A stretch of DNA of 64,000 nt from Thermoascus crustaceus (lineage: Eukaryota > Ascomycota > Eurotiomycetes > Eurotiales > Thermoascaceae), in the NCBI GenBank assembly GCA_001599835.1, contig BCIC01000003.1, forward strand, positions 2,537,372 through 2,601,371, in the 5' to 3' direction. A program made the translations under genes and the position numbers. The notes under the pieces were generated by a model. It made no database searches. It worked only from the letters and a program-made list of their open reading frames with translations, and was not told the DNA's origin. This document shows, piece by piece, positions 37,309 to 48,428 of the stretch (positions are counted from its first letter, which is position 1; every line of letters begins with the position of its first letter).

Positions 37309-37315
37309 TATATAG
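37309..37315 (+). promoter_or_regulatory. TATA-box-like element of small C2H2 gene
   Basis: TATATAG lies about 230 bp upstream of the preferred ATG at 37544. A pyrimidine-rich leader follows, as is common for fungal promoters. Inferred from sequence and position only. Confidence 0.45.
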
Positions 37316-37543
37316 CAGACTAAAGTGACGTCCTTCTCGATATCCTTTCTGCCATCAACTTCAACCACTTACACAGTCCATTTCACTCTGATACGCCTCT
37401 GCATCATCAGTTCCTTGGAACTTTACTCTTGCACCGTCGTTCGATGCATATACTATTCTTACTTCATTGCCAACGTTACGACAACAGTTTCACTCGTCTA
37501 CATCTCCTTTCTGGCAGTCTCAATTTCAGAATCACATATCAAA

Positions 37544-38236
37544 ATGTCGCATTTCTTCTCATACGAGGCTGAGAGAGCCTTCGAACGCGACCACGAGAAT
37601 TCCGCAAATATTCTTTTTCCTGCAACATCTCAGCAACCTTTCACGCCTGTTACGATTCCTCTTACGAATGACCTGATCAGTTCCTATGACTCTCCCGGAA
37701 GCTATATTCCCACTACCCACTGGATGTCGCTTCCAATATACCCCGATCCCATCTCAAGCAGTTATCCCACATCATCACCGCCATCATTCCACGACCTACT
37801 GCCAGAGACGCCACTTGTTGGCAATACCTCTCCGCCAGTCGGATTCCTCAATCCCGACAACCCCCAGATCGCTACCTCGTGCTCGTCACGGTCTTGCTCC
37901 CCAAACCCAAGCGACCTTACAAATTATGGCTTACAAAACCCCGATGGGACCTGGCGCTGTGCCTATCCAGGTTGCTCGTCGCACGCAGTCTTCACACGGG
38001 GCTGTGATCTCCGCAAACACTACAACCGGCACAGCAAGCATCTCTTCTGTCGCCACGAAGGTTGTCCGCAGGCGACCGAAGGTGGCTTCTCCAGCAAGAA
38101 AGACCGAGCACGGCACGAAGCAAAGCACAACCCCGGTGTTCTCTGCGAATGGGAAGGTTGTGGCCGCGTTTTTAGTCGGGTTGACAACATGAAAGATCAT
38201 GTCCGGCGGATCCACAAGAAGCGCGCTTCACGTTGA
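37544..38236 (+). CDS. Small C2H2 zinc-finger protein
   Basis: A single exon of 230 residues from ATG 37544 (MSHFFSYEAERAF). The frame is open 73 codons further upstream but that part is hydrophobic and leader-like, just after a TATA-like element, so I take it as 5' UTR. Residues 1-130 are Ser/Pro/Thr-rich. Three C-terminal zinc fingers follow: about 139-163 (C-x4-C, preceded by GTW), 169-195 (C-x4-C, with a long linker between Cys and His pairs), and 201-224 (C-x4-C then H-x4-H, containing FSRVDNMKDHVRRIH). A basic KKR tail ends the protein. This layout is common in fungal C2H2 regulators that read as YPGC, EGC and EGCGRVFSR fingers. DNA binding and nuclear location are expected; target genes are unknown. 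It is isolated, with over 2 kb of non-coding DNA on either side. Confidence 0.8.
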   Translation: MSHFFSYEAERAFERDHENSANILFPATSQQPFTPVTIPLTNDLISSYDSPGSYIPTTHWMSLPIYPDPISSSYPTSSPPSFHDLLPETPLVGNTSPPVGFLNPDNPQIATSCSSRSCSPNPSDLTNYGLQNPDGTWRCAYPGCSSHAVFTRGCDLRKHYNRHSKHLFCRHEGCPQATEGGFSSKKDRARHEAKHNPGVLCEWEGCGRVFSRVDNMKDHVRRIHKKRASR

Positions 38237-40952
38237 GTTAGGGGTGGTGTTTCTTTTACTTCATACATTCTACGGTTTTGTTTAATTTTGGTATTAGTAC
38301 CTTTAAATTTTTGGGCGCATTTGCGAAGGGGGGGGGGGAAACGCATATATCTGTGATGATATCTATGTCACGACTGTTACATACTAAGGTTTATTTATGA
38401 GTCACCACCCTAGGAGGTTGGAAATAAACTGTATCTTCTGAATTCACATTTTCAGTCACTGTCAGCACTCTCTCGCTCTCCCCGGGGACAGCAAGTACCC
38501 AAGGTAGAAGTTCCAATGTTCAGCTCGAGTCAACTATCGGAGACTTTGCAGGTCGTCGGCTTCCTAGCAGCCCAAAGCCGCATTAGTCAGTCCCCTGATC
38601 CTCCACCCATGTCGGGGGGGGGGGGGGGATCTGCGAACACTAACAAGCGCCGCTCCAAACCCCATGCTGCCTGTCCGCAAGATGCATCAGGGATCAATCC
38701 TTCTGGCGTCATGTGTCATTCTGCTAACGCCAGCGTACTTTACTCTTCGGGGATTCAAATAGCGAACCATCCGGGGCGTGGGTTCCGGCGATGGAGCCCT
38801 CCAAGTCCCTGTTTGCAGAATTAGAAAGGTGTTAGGGTGCGCGACAGCGCACAGCCCACACCACGTGGCAGGATTGGAATCCCTGCTGTTGTTTTTTGCT
38901 CATGACGGGCGTGCAGTTCAGCGGGCCTCCTAGGCTCCTCTCTCCCCCCTTTCGCGAACCCCGTACAGTTGGATACAGTAACGCATCTCCGTATCCGCTA
39001 CTGAGGCTATGATAGGGGACCCTAAATGATGATGATGATGATGGGTCATGGGCGAGGTAGACTAGACGGAAGTTCAAGACCGTCGATGTCTAGCCAAACG
39101 CTCTCCACAGCCTCCACATGCCCTTAGCTATCTAGGGATGCTATCAGCCTGTGGGCCGTTTTTGCAACCGCACGTTGTCTAAATCTATTTTCATTGCGTT
39201 TTCAAAGTATATTGCTTTAGTTCATTCTAATCTGCACAATGCGGCTCAACAAAAATTAGCTGGGTGTGATCGTCTCATTGAACCTGAGGCTCAACCCAAC
39301 GATCAGTAGACGGTTCGCTTTTCTGACACAAACGATCGGTCTGGAGCGTCGCAAGAGGATGACTTGTTAATTGTTTACATAATGCACATTATCCACTACG
39401 GGAAGTCTGTGGAAGTGTAGCGGAAAGCAGAGTGAGATTCTAAAGTCTTCGAACGCCTCTTTTTCTTACTGCGTATTTAATATGCTATCATAATGTAGTA
39501 TTCAACGCTACGGTGATGTTTATTCCTGCTGACTACAGCGGCCTTCGCTATTATTTGACTGCCAGTATAGCTATGTTTGGAAGTACGTTGGCGTCCATTT
39601 GAAGCACGGCTATCTGCTATCTAGGCATCTATGTACTGTAGATAGCCATTGTTAACCGAGCCTTGGCCATGACATGCTGTCATGGACAACATGTCGACAG
39701 TTACCAGATAGGTAGTAGTGAGGTAGTGACCTACTACTGTAGAGGCTTGGACACAAAGTTACTAACCTTTCCCGAAAGGGCCTCCAGTAGTTATTGTTAT
39801 TTTCTGCAAGTCTACGACGTCCTCTCCGAGTCTCCAAAGTTCCCAACAGTCGAAGACTATACCCCACTCTGAATGGCAATGTTGCAAGAAGGAAACCAAT
39901 TCTTTTTTACGATGTAGCCAATCCCTGCGGACCTGCTCTGTGCGGAGCACTCTCCGTATGTATGCCGCATGGCGCATGCAGTCAAAACGCTCTAAGCCCT
40001 GGTTTAGAACCCATCCTTACTCCTTAGCAAAAAAGCTTGTATACCTCCACAGCCTACGAGGGGCCAGAGAAAGAGGCCCGGGGATGGAAGTTTGGCAACT
40101 TTCCTAAACCGAGCCAGCGAATTAGATAATTCTGGAAAAAAGCAACCCAAATTGCGTGGGAAAAGATAAGCCGCAGGGTTTTCGGTTCCACCGCTCCCGC
40201 TTCCCCTCCCCTAAAATCAGCCTCGCTTCNCCCCCCCCCCCTGTGCCCTCTTTAGAAGCATCAGTTGGCTTGCCGATGACAGGCCCACGGGCTGACACGG
40301 GTCAGTACTCAAGCCAGACCCAGACCGAACCAGACCGAGCGCTGATCCTACCTAGTACCTACCCTACCCTACTGCCTCAAATGGGTATTACAGCTGTATC
40401 TTTTTGGCCCCCAACTTTCTCTTCTTACTCTGCGCTCCGCTCGGTCTGGTCTCTTGCTCAGTTCTGCTGCGTCCACTCCGCTGAGGCTCGGTCTCGGTGC
40501 ATCGGTCTTTTTGATTGGCGATATTCCCGAATGCCAAAAATCCCACTTGTTTTTTTTTCCCAATAATCCCAGGAAAATCTGGGATTACAAATTAATTGAC
40601 CCTCGACACTTCCACGTGTGTTGTACTGCTACGGATTATATGTTTCCGGTGTTTAAGTGTTAAGCTTTATTGAGTATGACGTCCGTTAGGAAGGTTGTAC
40701 GTTAAGAGTAAGTGCTTAGGTAGGCGGGTAAATGATGAATGGAATTAGGTGCCTAACCCAACCTACCTAATTTCTGCATTATGTACCTGAAGCGTTGTAC
40801 CGGAACAGAGTGCAAGTTATCTATGTGCAGTAGTGAGATTCGTATCCTCTTCATCAGTATGGAGTGAGGAGAGTATGAGATGCCCGTGTCTGTATCGGTT
40901 TGGTTGGTTCGGGGTTTGAAGCCGCGTCATGTCATCCATGCAGCTATCTAGG
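38237..40952. other. Intergenic region with G/C runs
   Basis: No gene recognised. Homopolymers stand out: 11 G at 38328-38338, 15 G at 38614-38628 and a C run beside an undetermined base at 40230. Open frames at 38516-38824 and 40156-40566 are produced by or cross these runs. The right end abuts the transposon target dinucleotide TA at 40953-40954. Confidence 0.5.
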
Positions 40953-40954
40953 TA

Positions 40955-41042
40955 GCCGTGCTCCCGCCCCAACACCTACCCGTGTTGGTGCGTTGCAGCG
41001 GAACGTCCATTTTCGCCGCAACGTCCAATTTTGACTATTTTC
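40955..41042 (+). repeat. Left terminal inverted repeat (88 bp)
   Basis: Starts GCCGTGCTCC directly after a TA. Matches the reverse complement of 42748-42835 except at two positions. The inner half contains two copies of AACGTCCA, 18 bp apart, which are plausible transposase binding sites. Confidence 0.93.
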
Positions 41043-41064
41043 ATCAATTTTCTCAACATCTAGA

Positions 41065-42726
41065 CTAATATTTAAATACATTAAATAGCCCATTAATATC
41101 TCCTAGATCCTGGCTATCTCCCTGAGTATTTTCAACGGTTTCCGATCGGTGTATAGTGGTGGGATTTGGCTTCGAAGGTTGACGTTTTCGGACACGGGAA
41201 ATAATCTTCTTTTGTTCAACTTCAGCACGTTCAGCAATCTGACAATTTGCATCCTTAACTGTAGGGATTCTTCTGCGAGATCTCTGAGAGTTTGGAGCGC
41301 GTGCACGCTCTAGATGTTGAGAGATATCGCTTTGAAGTTGGGCTGTCAATTCGGCTGTTTGTATAGCACTTCGAAAGACCCGGTCAAGACGGCGTGTAAA
41401 GCCCTGGTCCAGGCTAGGGGTCTCATTGACAAACTTATCCAGCTTTTGGATACTCCGTCGCAGTGTACGAACTGTCTGAGGAGGAGAATTGGTTGAGATA
41501 GATTGAATTGATGGTGTTTCATCCTGTATAGCTAGGACTGGAGATGGAGACCTTGCATTGGCTAGAATGTCGAGTACTTTTGAAGGATTCCAGGGATATA
41601 TCCCCCGATCAGAAAAGGCGCTTCGGATTGTACGTTGTTTGAATGTATACTGGCGAATTTGAGGAATATCACGAAGAAAGTCGCCCTTATCCATTGTCAA
41701 GACCCCCCACTGTATATTCTCGTTGTTTTTCTTGCGAAAATAGTGCTTTCAGGCCTGGAAGGGCTGACCATCAAGTGGCTGGACAAAATGGGTTGTATGC
41801 GGCACAAAGCAGAAGGGAATAATGTTGTATTTCTCACAATAATCCAGAAAATTATATGTGAGATGGGAGCCGTGGCCGTCCATAAGCAATAACCTTGCGT
41901 CGTTCTTAGAAACACGCTTTTCTGTATGCATATGGAAGTGCTTGAGCCAATCCAGCGCAATCTCATCTGTTGTATATCCTTTGGAAGCTGTAGCAATTCG
42001 ATAATCCTCTGCTGAATCCGGAACTTGCTGATACCAGCGTTCTAGGTGATGTTCACCCTTGAAGATGAAGTACAGAGGAATAACAGTGCTATCGGCCGCA
42101 ATACATTCAATGGCTGTCAAGGATTCGTTTGTATCGCTAGTTGCAATGTCTCGGGAGGCTCGTATAGGGTTGGAAGTGACAACTTTTTGAGATTTCCCCT
42201 GCCCTAATTGAAAGCCACTTTCGTCAAAGTTATAGATATTCTTTGGTGGAATCCGGGCTATATATGGCTCCAAGAGATCAAACCAATGTGTCAGAATACC
42301 AATATCTTTTGCCCCTAGTCGATCTTTCTCAATTGGCTTCTGTTTGATAAGATATAGGTCTTCAGGAAGGCGCTGAATAAACCGATATACTTAGGTTGTC
42401 CCTACACGCGGGGCCGGGTCCACCAAAGCATTTCTCTGTAGAATCTGGTTTGCGCAGCACTCAATCATCTTTGGCGTAGGTGGCGAATGCAGGGAATCAA
42501 GCTGTCAAATCCAGCGAATAATTGCCTTTTCTTGCTGGTCATCTAATGCCTTATTGCGTGCGATATTGGCGGTTTTTGGTGGCCGACCCTTGACGCGTTC
42601 GTGAAGCCGTCTGCGAGGCACGTCGAATTCTCGCGCCAACGCAGAGATATTTGGTTTTTTTTGACATGAAGCCTTTTTTAAAGCTTCCTGGATTCGGGAT
42701 TCAATTTTATCTGGCGATTTTGGCAT
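41065..42726 (-). pseudogene. pogo/Fot1-like transposase pseudogene
   Basis: One continuous minus-strand frame from ATG 42726 (MPKSPDKIESRIQ) to a stop at 41065, 553 sense-length codons, broken by TGA at 42505-42507, TAA at 42391-42393 and TGA at 41749-41751. The N-terminus is a Psq/CENP-B helix-turn-helix (ISALAREFDVPRRRLHERV). After the second stop comes a second DNA-binding part (VYRFIQRLPEDL). The DDE-1 catalytic core follows, with the first acid in YNFDESGFQLG, the second in LLMDGHGSH and the third in HFVQPLD. A basic C-terminal region ends the frame. With three stops it cannot make full-length transposase, although the element might be mobilised by an intact relative elsewhere. All three stops could derive from Trp codons by G-to-A changes, which would suit RIP or deamination-type decay; the original codons are inferred. 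Confidence 0.9.
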
Positions 42727-42747
42727 TGTGGTAGGGTATAAAATCGA

Positions 42748-42835
42748 GAAAATAGTCAAAATTGGACGTTGCGGTGAAAATGGACGTTCCGCTGCAACGC
42801 ACCAACACAGGTAGGTGTTGGGGCGGGAGCACGGC
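42748..42835 (-). repeat. Right terminal inverted repeat (88 bp)
   Basis: Reverse complement of the left repeat with two differences (T for C in the outer half, A for G in the inner half when read inward). Ends CACGGC followed by TA. Confidence 0.93.
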
Positions 42836-42837
42836 TA

Positions 42838-45800
42838 CTGTACTTAACAATGTCCCTGTCCTAAAGCAGTAATATCTGCGAATGAGAACTGCGTGGGGCA
42901 TACATGATACCCGTACATAGAATCCAAGTTTTGATGAGCGGAGCTCAAGTAACGCTGAAACGACTGTTTCATCTTCCTAGATATCGATCTGATAGAATCG
43001 ATAACTGCAGTGCTGCTCTTTTACTGTACCTGGATATCTAGTATGCTGTGTTAGAGCTACATCAGAGAGAGCGTCCGTCTGACGAATCCAAGCTTAGCAT
43101 ATCGGCATGCTCGCGTGTACGATACGTGCATCAAGTGCATGCCGTCGAATAGGCCTAGAACGTCGATATGGACAACAATATCCCGTGCAAAGAAACATAG
43201 GTACATAGGTCTATTCTACATAGAATATATACTTTATTGCCTTTTCCCACTCCATCGGCTATGTTCACTTTCAGTATCCGATACATTGACACCTTTATCA
43301 TTAAGATAAAGTAAGATATCTTATATATCAGTGTCACTCCATAAACACGTCTATCAAAAGTCTGGTATGTGGTAAAAATGTATAATTGTCCTATATACCA
43401 TATCAGTTCATCTAAGTCTGCCAGTTCGAGCAAAGAGGCGGATTTCGGATTTTCTTTCCCATGAGCCGTGTACTGTACGCTAATCGGGTGGACTCTGCAT
43501 TTGTGTATCGAGGATGAGATGAGCAGTCAGATATTGTGAGGTGGAAAAGTGCCCGCTGCCTTCCAATCCTCGAAGAATTTGATTTCGAGTACCTAAGTCC
43601 CTAGTATGCTCAGTTTATGACAGGCCCGTCTGATTCTTTTTGATTAGAATTGAATCTATATACTTCATTTTATCGTCAACAACTGTGTCACATTCATTAC
43701 AGGACTTGCGATCGAATGCGGAATGACATAATCATCGCAGCACTGCGCCGGAGAATTAGTAGGTATCACTACTTTATCGGTGTATTTATGTATTAATTTC
43801 TTTTTCACGACAGATGAGCATCATTATGAATTATTAACTAAACATGAACAAGGGCATGGAACGAACGGCCAGAGAATAGGTAACCCTCTCCCATTACTCT
43901 TTACAGCAGTACGGTATTAGATTATAACACCGGTTCCGTCCTCCGCTTTTCCTTGTCCAGCCGGCCAACCAGACACCCTCCCCTCGAGTGCCTCCCTCGT
44001 GGAAGAAACCAATAAACTACGTAGATATTAGATGAATGGGACCAACACCAACGGCAACAGCGATAGAAATAGCAGTAAAAAGAATGCAACCTCATGCGCG
44101 ATTCGCCCGGTAGGCACCTGTATACCATAGGTATGATAAATAATGAATGCAATAGAAGCCAAGCCAACTACCCAGTTGAGCCCGATCGGCAGTGTCTCAA
44201 ATAAAAATAAAAAGAAACAAAAATATTCAAGGCGTTCTTCACCCTCTAACTTAGGCAACGTCTCTACCGGCTAGTGGGCGGTAACATTCCACTGTCTGCA
44301 GGAAGACGGACAGAACCTGCCTATCATATGTTTAGTAGTATTCTGGAGGGATGGGATAGGTCAAGCCAAGACAAGAAAAGCCATGCGTTCATCGAATGGA
44401 ATGGAGGCTGTAAATAGATAAGTACAGCTACCTCGAGAACTGGTGACCGTGGAAGGCCACCTACCTGCCTGCGTGCCTGTCTGTCTAAGCCATGTTTAAT
44501 GTCTTTCTTCAAGTTCAGCCTTGCCAAGGAAACGAGAGTTTAATTAACTGGGCCTATGAGATTGTACAGCACGCTTGATACTGTTAGTCTGTGCTGTCTA
44601 GAGCTAACTGATGCCGAACCAATCACCTTTCTAGGAACAAGGGATGGAGGATACGAGCCGACTTAAAACGAAAACGGAAGTAGGAATACTGCCGGTTCTT
44701 GAAAATGGCGGTTATCTAATGGACCATGGTGCAGCCAGTTTGAAATGTTAGCGACAGGTTAAAGCACTGCGGTAGTTATCCGCTCTCATCACATGGAGGT
44801 TAATGATTATTGTTTGGCTTTGAAATCCGGGCTTTTACTCACAGGGCACCCAGGTAGGTGAAAGAGTAAGCGGCCTCTGTTCAACTCAGCTCAACAGCAA
44901 CTAACTATCCATGCAGAAACAATAATCCCTGGAAGGTTAACCATAGACCGCACACACCCTTCACATCACACATAATATTACTGCCTTCAGCGTCGAGCAT
45001 TACAGAGCTGTACCCCGAACTATTAGCTCCGAAACTCCGCGCAGGGAACTTGCTAGGTTAGGTAGCTAGCTGGGATCATCGCTCACTGGGATTATGTACT
45101 AGTCTTTTTTTTCTCCCCTGCTGTTCTCGCTCTGTACATGTGGTTTGTTTCCACATACCCCGGACTGAACTATCAAGTACCCAATGCAGAGCAGGTTCAG
45201 CCCTACGTACACTTGACTGGTACCCATGTAGGGCTGAACAGTTTCGCGTCATTTTTCTGCGGGGATGGATCACATTTGAACGTGCAGTGCAGTGCAGAAT
45301 AAGCCCTAAGGACTTAGCTATGGTCCTAATGTCCCTATTGCTGACCGCCACGTGCGTTTGGATCGAACACAACGAGTGATGGTGCTCTGTTGCGATTGAT
45401 TGATCTGTTACTGTTGCCGTGGTTGCGGTTGTATCAATGTATTCTGCTTGCTCGACACACGTTGCTTCTTCCCTATCGTTCCGATCTGATCTGCACATCA
45501 GAATTCCGCGCAGCAGCTAGTGATTATCAGCTCGTTGCTGTCGAGGACGATCGCATGGCGGTAATGTATATTATTGGATGGCTCGAGTGAGAGGGTGAAA
45601 AAAGCGAGTCACCTGAAATTCATACATACTCATCAGCGACAGCTTGTCGCATCATTACCCGTTTCAGATAATGTACAATTGCTACATGCGCAAGTGCTCA
45701 CTTTCCGTGTGCATCTAGGGGTTTTCGCTTTTTATCCCTGCAGCTCCAAGATGATTAGACGTTCGAGGTTGGGTAGGGCAGAGCGGTCAGTAAAGCAGCC

Positions 45801-48428
45801 AGATTTGTTTTTGGACAATTTCTTTTTCTCTTCTCGCCAAATTCTGGAAAAAAAAAATTTCCGGTCAATAGGTACTACTTTTGTGACATGAACTACATGA
45901 TCCAGGATGAGTAAACAATTTACATCATGAATATCTTATATAATTGTATGAACCAATCTCTGTATTTTATCAGCTCTGCGGTGAATATTAAAGCGTTCGT
46001 CTCCGTTAATGATTCATCCTTTTACACCATCGAGGTAAGGGATGAAGTCGGCAATAGATCAAGCAAGTATCTAGCCTCTACACGAGCATCGTAACCTCTG
46101 TCAGGTTCAGCAGTTAGATAATAATGCGTACTATGTACTCTGTAATTGTCTTCCGTTTCTGTTTCTTGCAGTGGATACCACTTACTTACTTCCTGTCTTC
46201 ATTAATAATGTATCCATCGAAAGCAAGTTTCATCTTTGTCAAGTCAGGTACATAAATAAGGTCATTAAGAAAATACCTCGAGGAAATAGATACAATACAA
46301 ACGCGCGTTTACTACCTATCTATCTATCCATCTTCTTTAAATTCTTCCTGCCGTCTCTTCCACCTTTAATACTTACAGTCTCATCACATTCTATCATGAG
46401 GTAGCAGTGTGTCCTGACTAGAGACAACAAAATCAATATTCCAATACCAAGCATACAAGTGGTCAGGTCATGTGCACCTGGTTCCCTCGACCAACATCGC
46501 TGACGTTCGGGAGGATTTTACATCTGATCCTTCCACCTGCGTGCCGTGATTAAACCTGCTACCACCTCGGGCGGTCACCCCAACGCCAGGCACCGGGCTT
46601 CAGCTTTCTGTAGAAACCCAGCCCACCTTCGCTTCCCCGGGTTCCTGTCGTTAGGCACCTAGATGAAAGGGCGATTTTGGAATAGTATAATCCAGAAACA
46701 GCAGCATCGTTAGATAAATAAGTGATGATTAATTTGTCATCCGGCAAAAAGGCACAATGACGTTATTCCACGTTTGCAGACTTGATTACTCTTGGATATT
46801 CTTGGCTGTGCGTGCTGGTGTTGGTGTTGGTGCTCCGTCTCTATGCGGAGCAATATCTACCTATCTATCCGTCTACTACATGGGAGGCAGGTACATGCTT
46901 AGATATAGTACATACGTGATATATTTCTGGACCGGGATACAACCTCCATTCACCCATTCGATTGGACAGAAGCCAGGGAAGAATGGCAGGATGGAATAGC
47001 CGCTCCACTCGGCTCATCTCTAGCTTTCATTCTATTTTATTCTGTTCTGTTGTAGGAAGGTTCGATTTGATATGGCATGAATTGGATTTCATAATAATTT
47101 TTTTGGGAATTTTTTTGGGGGGGGGGGGGGGGGGGATTGCTTGTACAGTACACAGTCATACGGTACTGACCTGTAGAGAGTTACGGTTCCATTCGACGCC
47201 ATCGCCGAAGTGGGGGAAATATACGCTTAGTTGTCAACTGATGCGCTACTATCCACCGCTGCTGAAATTGTTGGAATACTACCGTCTGCTTCAGGCGTCC
47301 TGGTTGAAGACAGTCCGGAGCCTTCCTAAGTCAGGCGGGATAAATCAAAAGCCCATCGCCAGTAATGCCAAATCTCATAATTGATCAAGAATGTTCTAAA
47401 TGTCATTCTCATAATTTCGTCAATCATCCAAAATGCCATGAATCAGTCAACCGGTCAATCAGATCAATCAGACCAAGAAAAAGCAAGTGGCCAAAAAGGG
47501 TAAAATCCGTCAACACCGACAGTAATACTATGCACACAGAATGGATAAAAAGAAACAGTCAAATACAACCTCCTTACTGCCCTTGCGAAACAGTGGAAGG
47601 TCTTTGTCAAAGACAATAGAGACGAGGCGATGCCAGTGCTCAATGGTCCGTCGAACGCGATTCCCGCCATTGGCCTGTTCAGGTCCGCAGCGTAGCATTT
47701 GGAAGAACATGCGCATCGAAGGACACAACAGGGAGATGAACTTGGTATCTGCAAACTGCCGCAGCCATTGAGAGCTTGTTCATCTCCGGATGAGCACTCC
47801 GTTTCCACTGGCCATGTATGCTCTGGCTGCAAGCAAGCGGTACAAGATCTGTTGACAAAGGGGAACGCCAGACAATGACACTGCTTAATAGAAGGGAAAA
47901 AAAAGGGGAAAAAAGGCAAAAAAAATTAGACCACTAGCATTCCATGCCGAGCGAGGACTTGTTTTCCTGGACCACGTCGACCATATTCCGAGAAATGACG
48001 CCCTGTCTGCCTGTATGTATGTATGAATCAAATATGCAACAAGAATGGAAGCTCTCGAAAAAGCCCTAATCAAATCGTGTGCACCTTGAAACGCCGCGCA
48101 AGCTTGAAGGAACCACGAAACCATGACCAGATCCCAGAATCAGATATGGTGTAGGTCGAAGCGAGTGGCTGTCGTAATCTTGCTCTCTAGACACGTGGTA
48201 TCATTTAAAATGCACTTCTCCATAAACGATTTCTTTTTCCAGCCTCAATTGCTTCGAGGTTTATTAACGCAATGACCGAGAATCGTAATCGGCCGATTTT
48301 TACTGTCGCTAATGGTCAACCAGAATAAAACGATAGAAAGAGAATCTGGAGACTTACCAAAGGAATGTAAACAATTTATTCAGTCGGGAGGAGTATGAGG
48401 GAAAGGGGAAAGGTGTCATGAATCATGA
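42838..48428. other. 5.6-kb gene-poor region
   Basis: No gene recognised. Contents include a 19-base G run (47117-47135), clustered GTCAATCA-like strings near 47410-47480, a short GTAT tandem near 48013 and several frames without domains. A hydrophobic frame at 44028-44258 (minus) lacks an ATG. The right end probably holds the 3' UTR of the larger C2H2 gene. Confidence 0.5.
47117..47135 (+). repeat. Homopolymer of 19 G
   Basis: A run of 19 guanines directly after a T-run. It is one of several long G runs in the 34-47 kb part of the window. Confidence 0.95.

Larger units (their letters stand above)
33847..37543. other. Long intergenic region with repeats
   Basis: A 3.7-kb stretch between the cystinosin gene and the small C2H2 gene. 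It includes a tRNA-like A/B box pair, a 41-base G run (both listed) and several short minus-strand frames without domains. The last 230 bp carry a TATATAG element and probably the C2H2 5' leader. Confidence 0.5.
40955..42835 (-). mobile_element. pogo/Fot1-type (Tc1/mariner) DNA transposon, decayed
   Basis: An 1,881-bp element flanked by TA on both sides (40953-40954 and 42836-42837), the target duplication of the Tc1/mariner superfamily. Its ends are 88-bp terminal inverted repeats beginning GCCGTGCTCCCGCCCCAACA, with two mismatches between copies. The single coding frame on the minus strand is a CENP-B/pogo-like transposase interrupted by three stops. Near-identical repeat ends suggest fairly recent insertion. 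It lies in the gene-poor middle of the window and does not disrupt a recognisable gene. Confidence 0.92.

Noticed and set aside
38832..39077. Frames near a GCGCGACAGCGC hairpin, considered as a possible structured RNA
   Set aside because: Only a short hairpin; no terminator, conserved RNA family or covariation can be judged from one sequence.
44028..44258. 76-residue hydrophobic frame on the minus strand resembling a small two-helix membrane protein
   Set aside because: It begins at TTG and contains no in-frame ATG; no splice site clearly supplies one.
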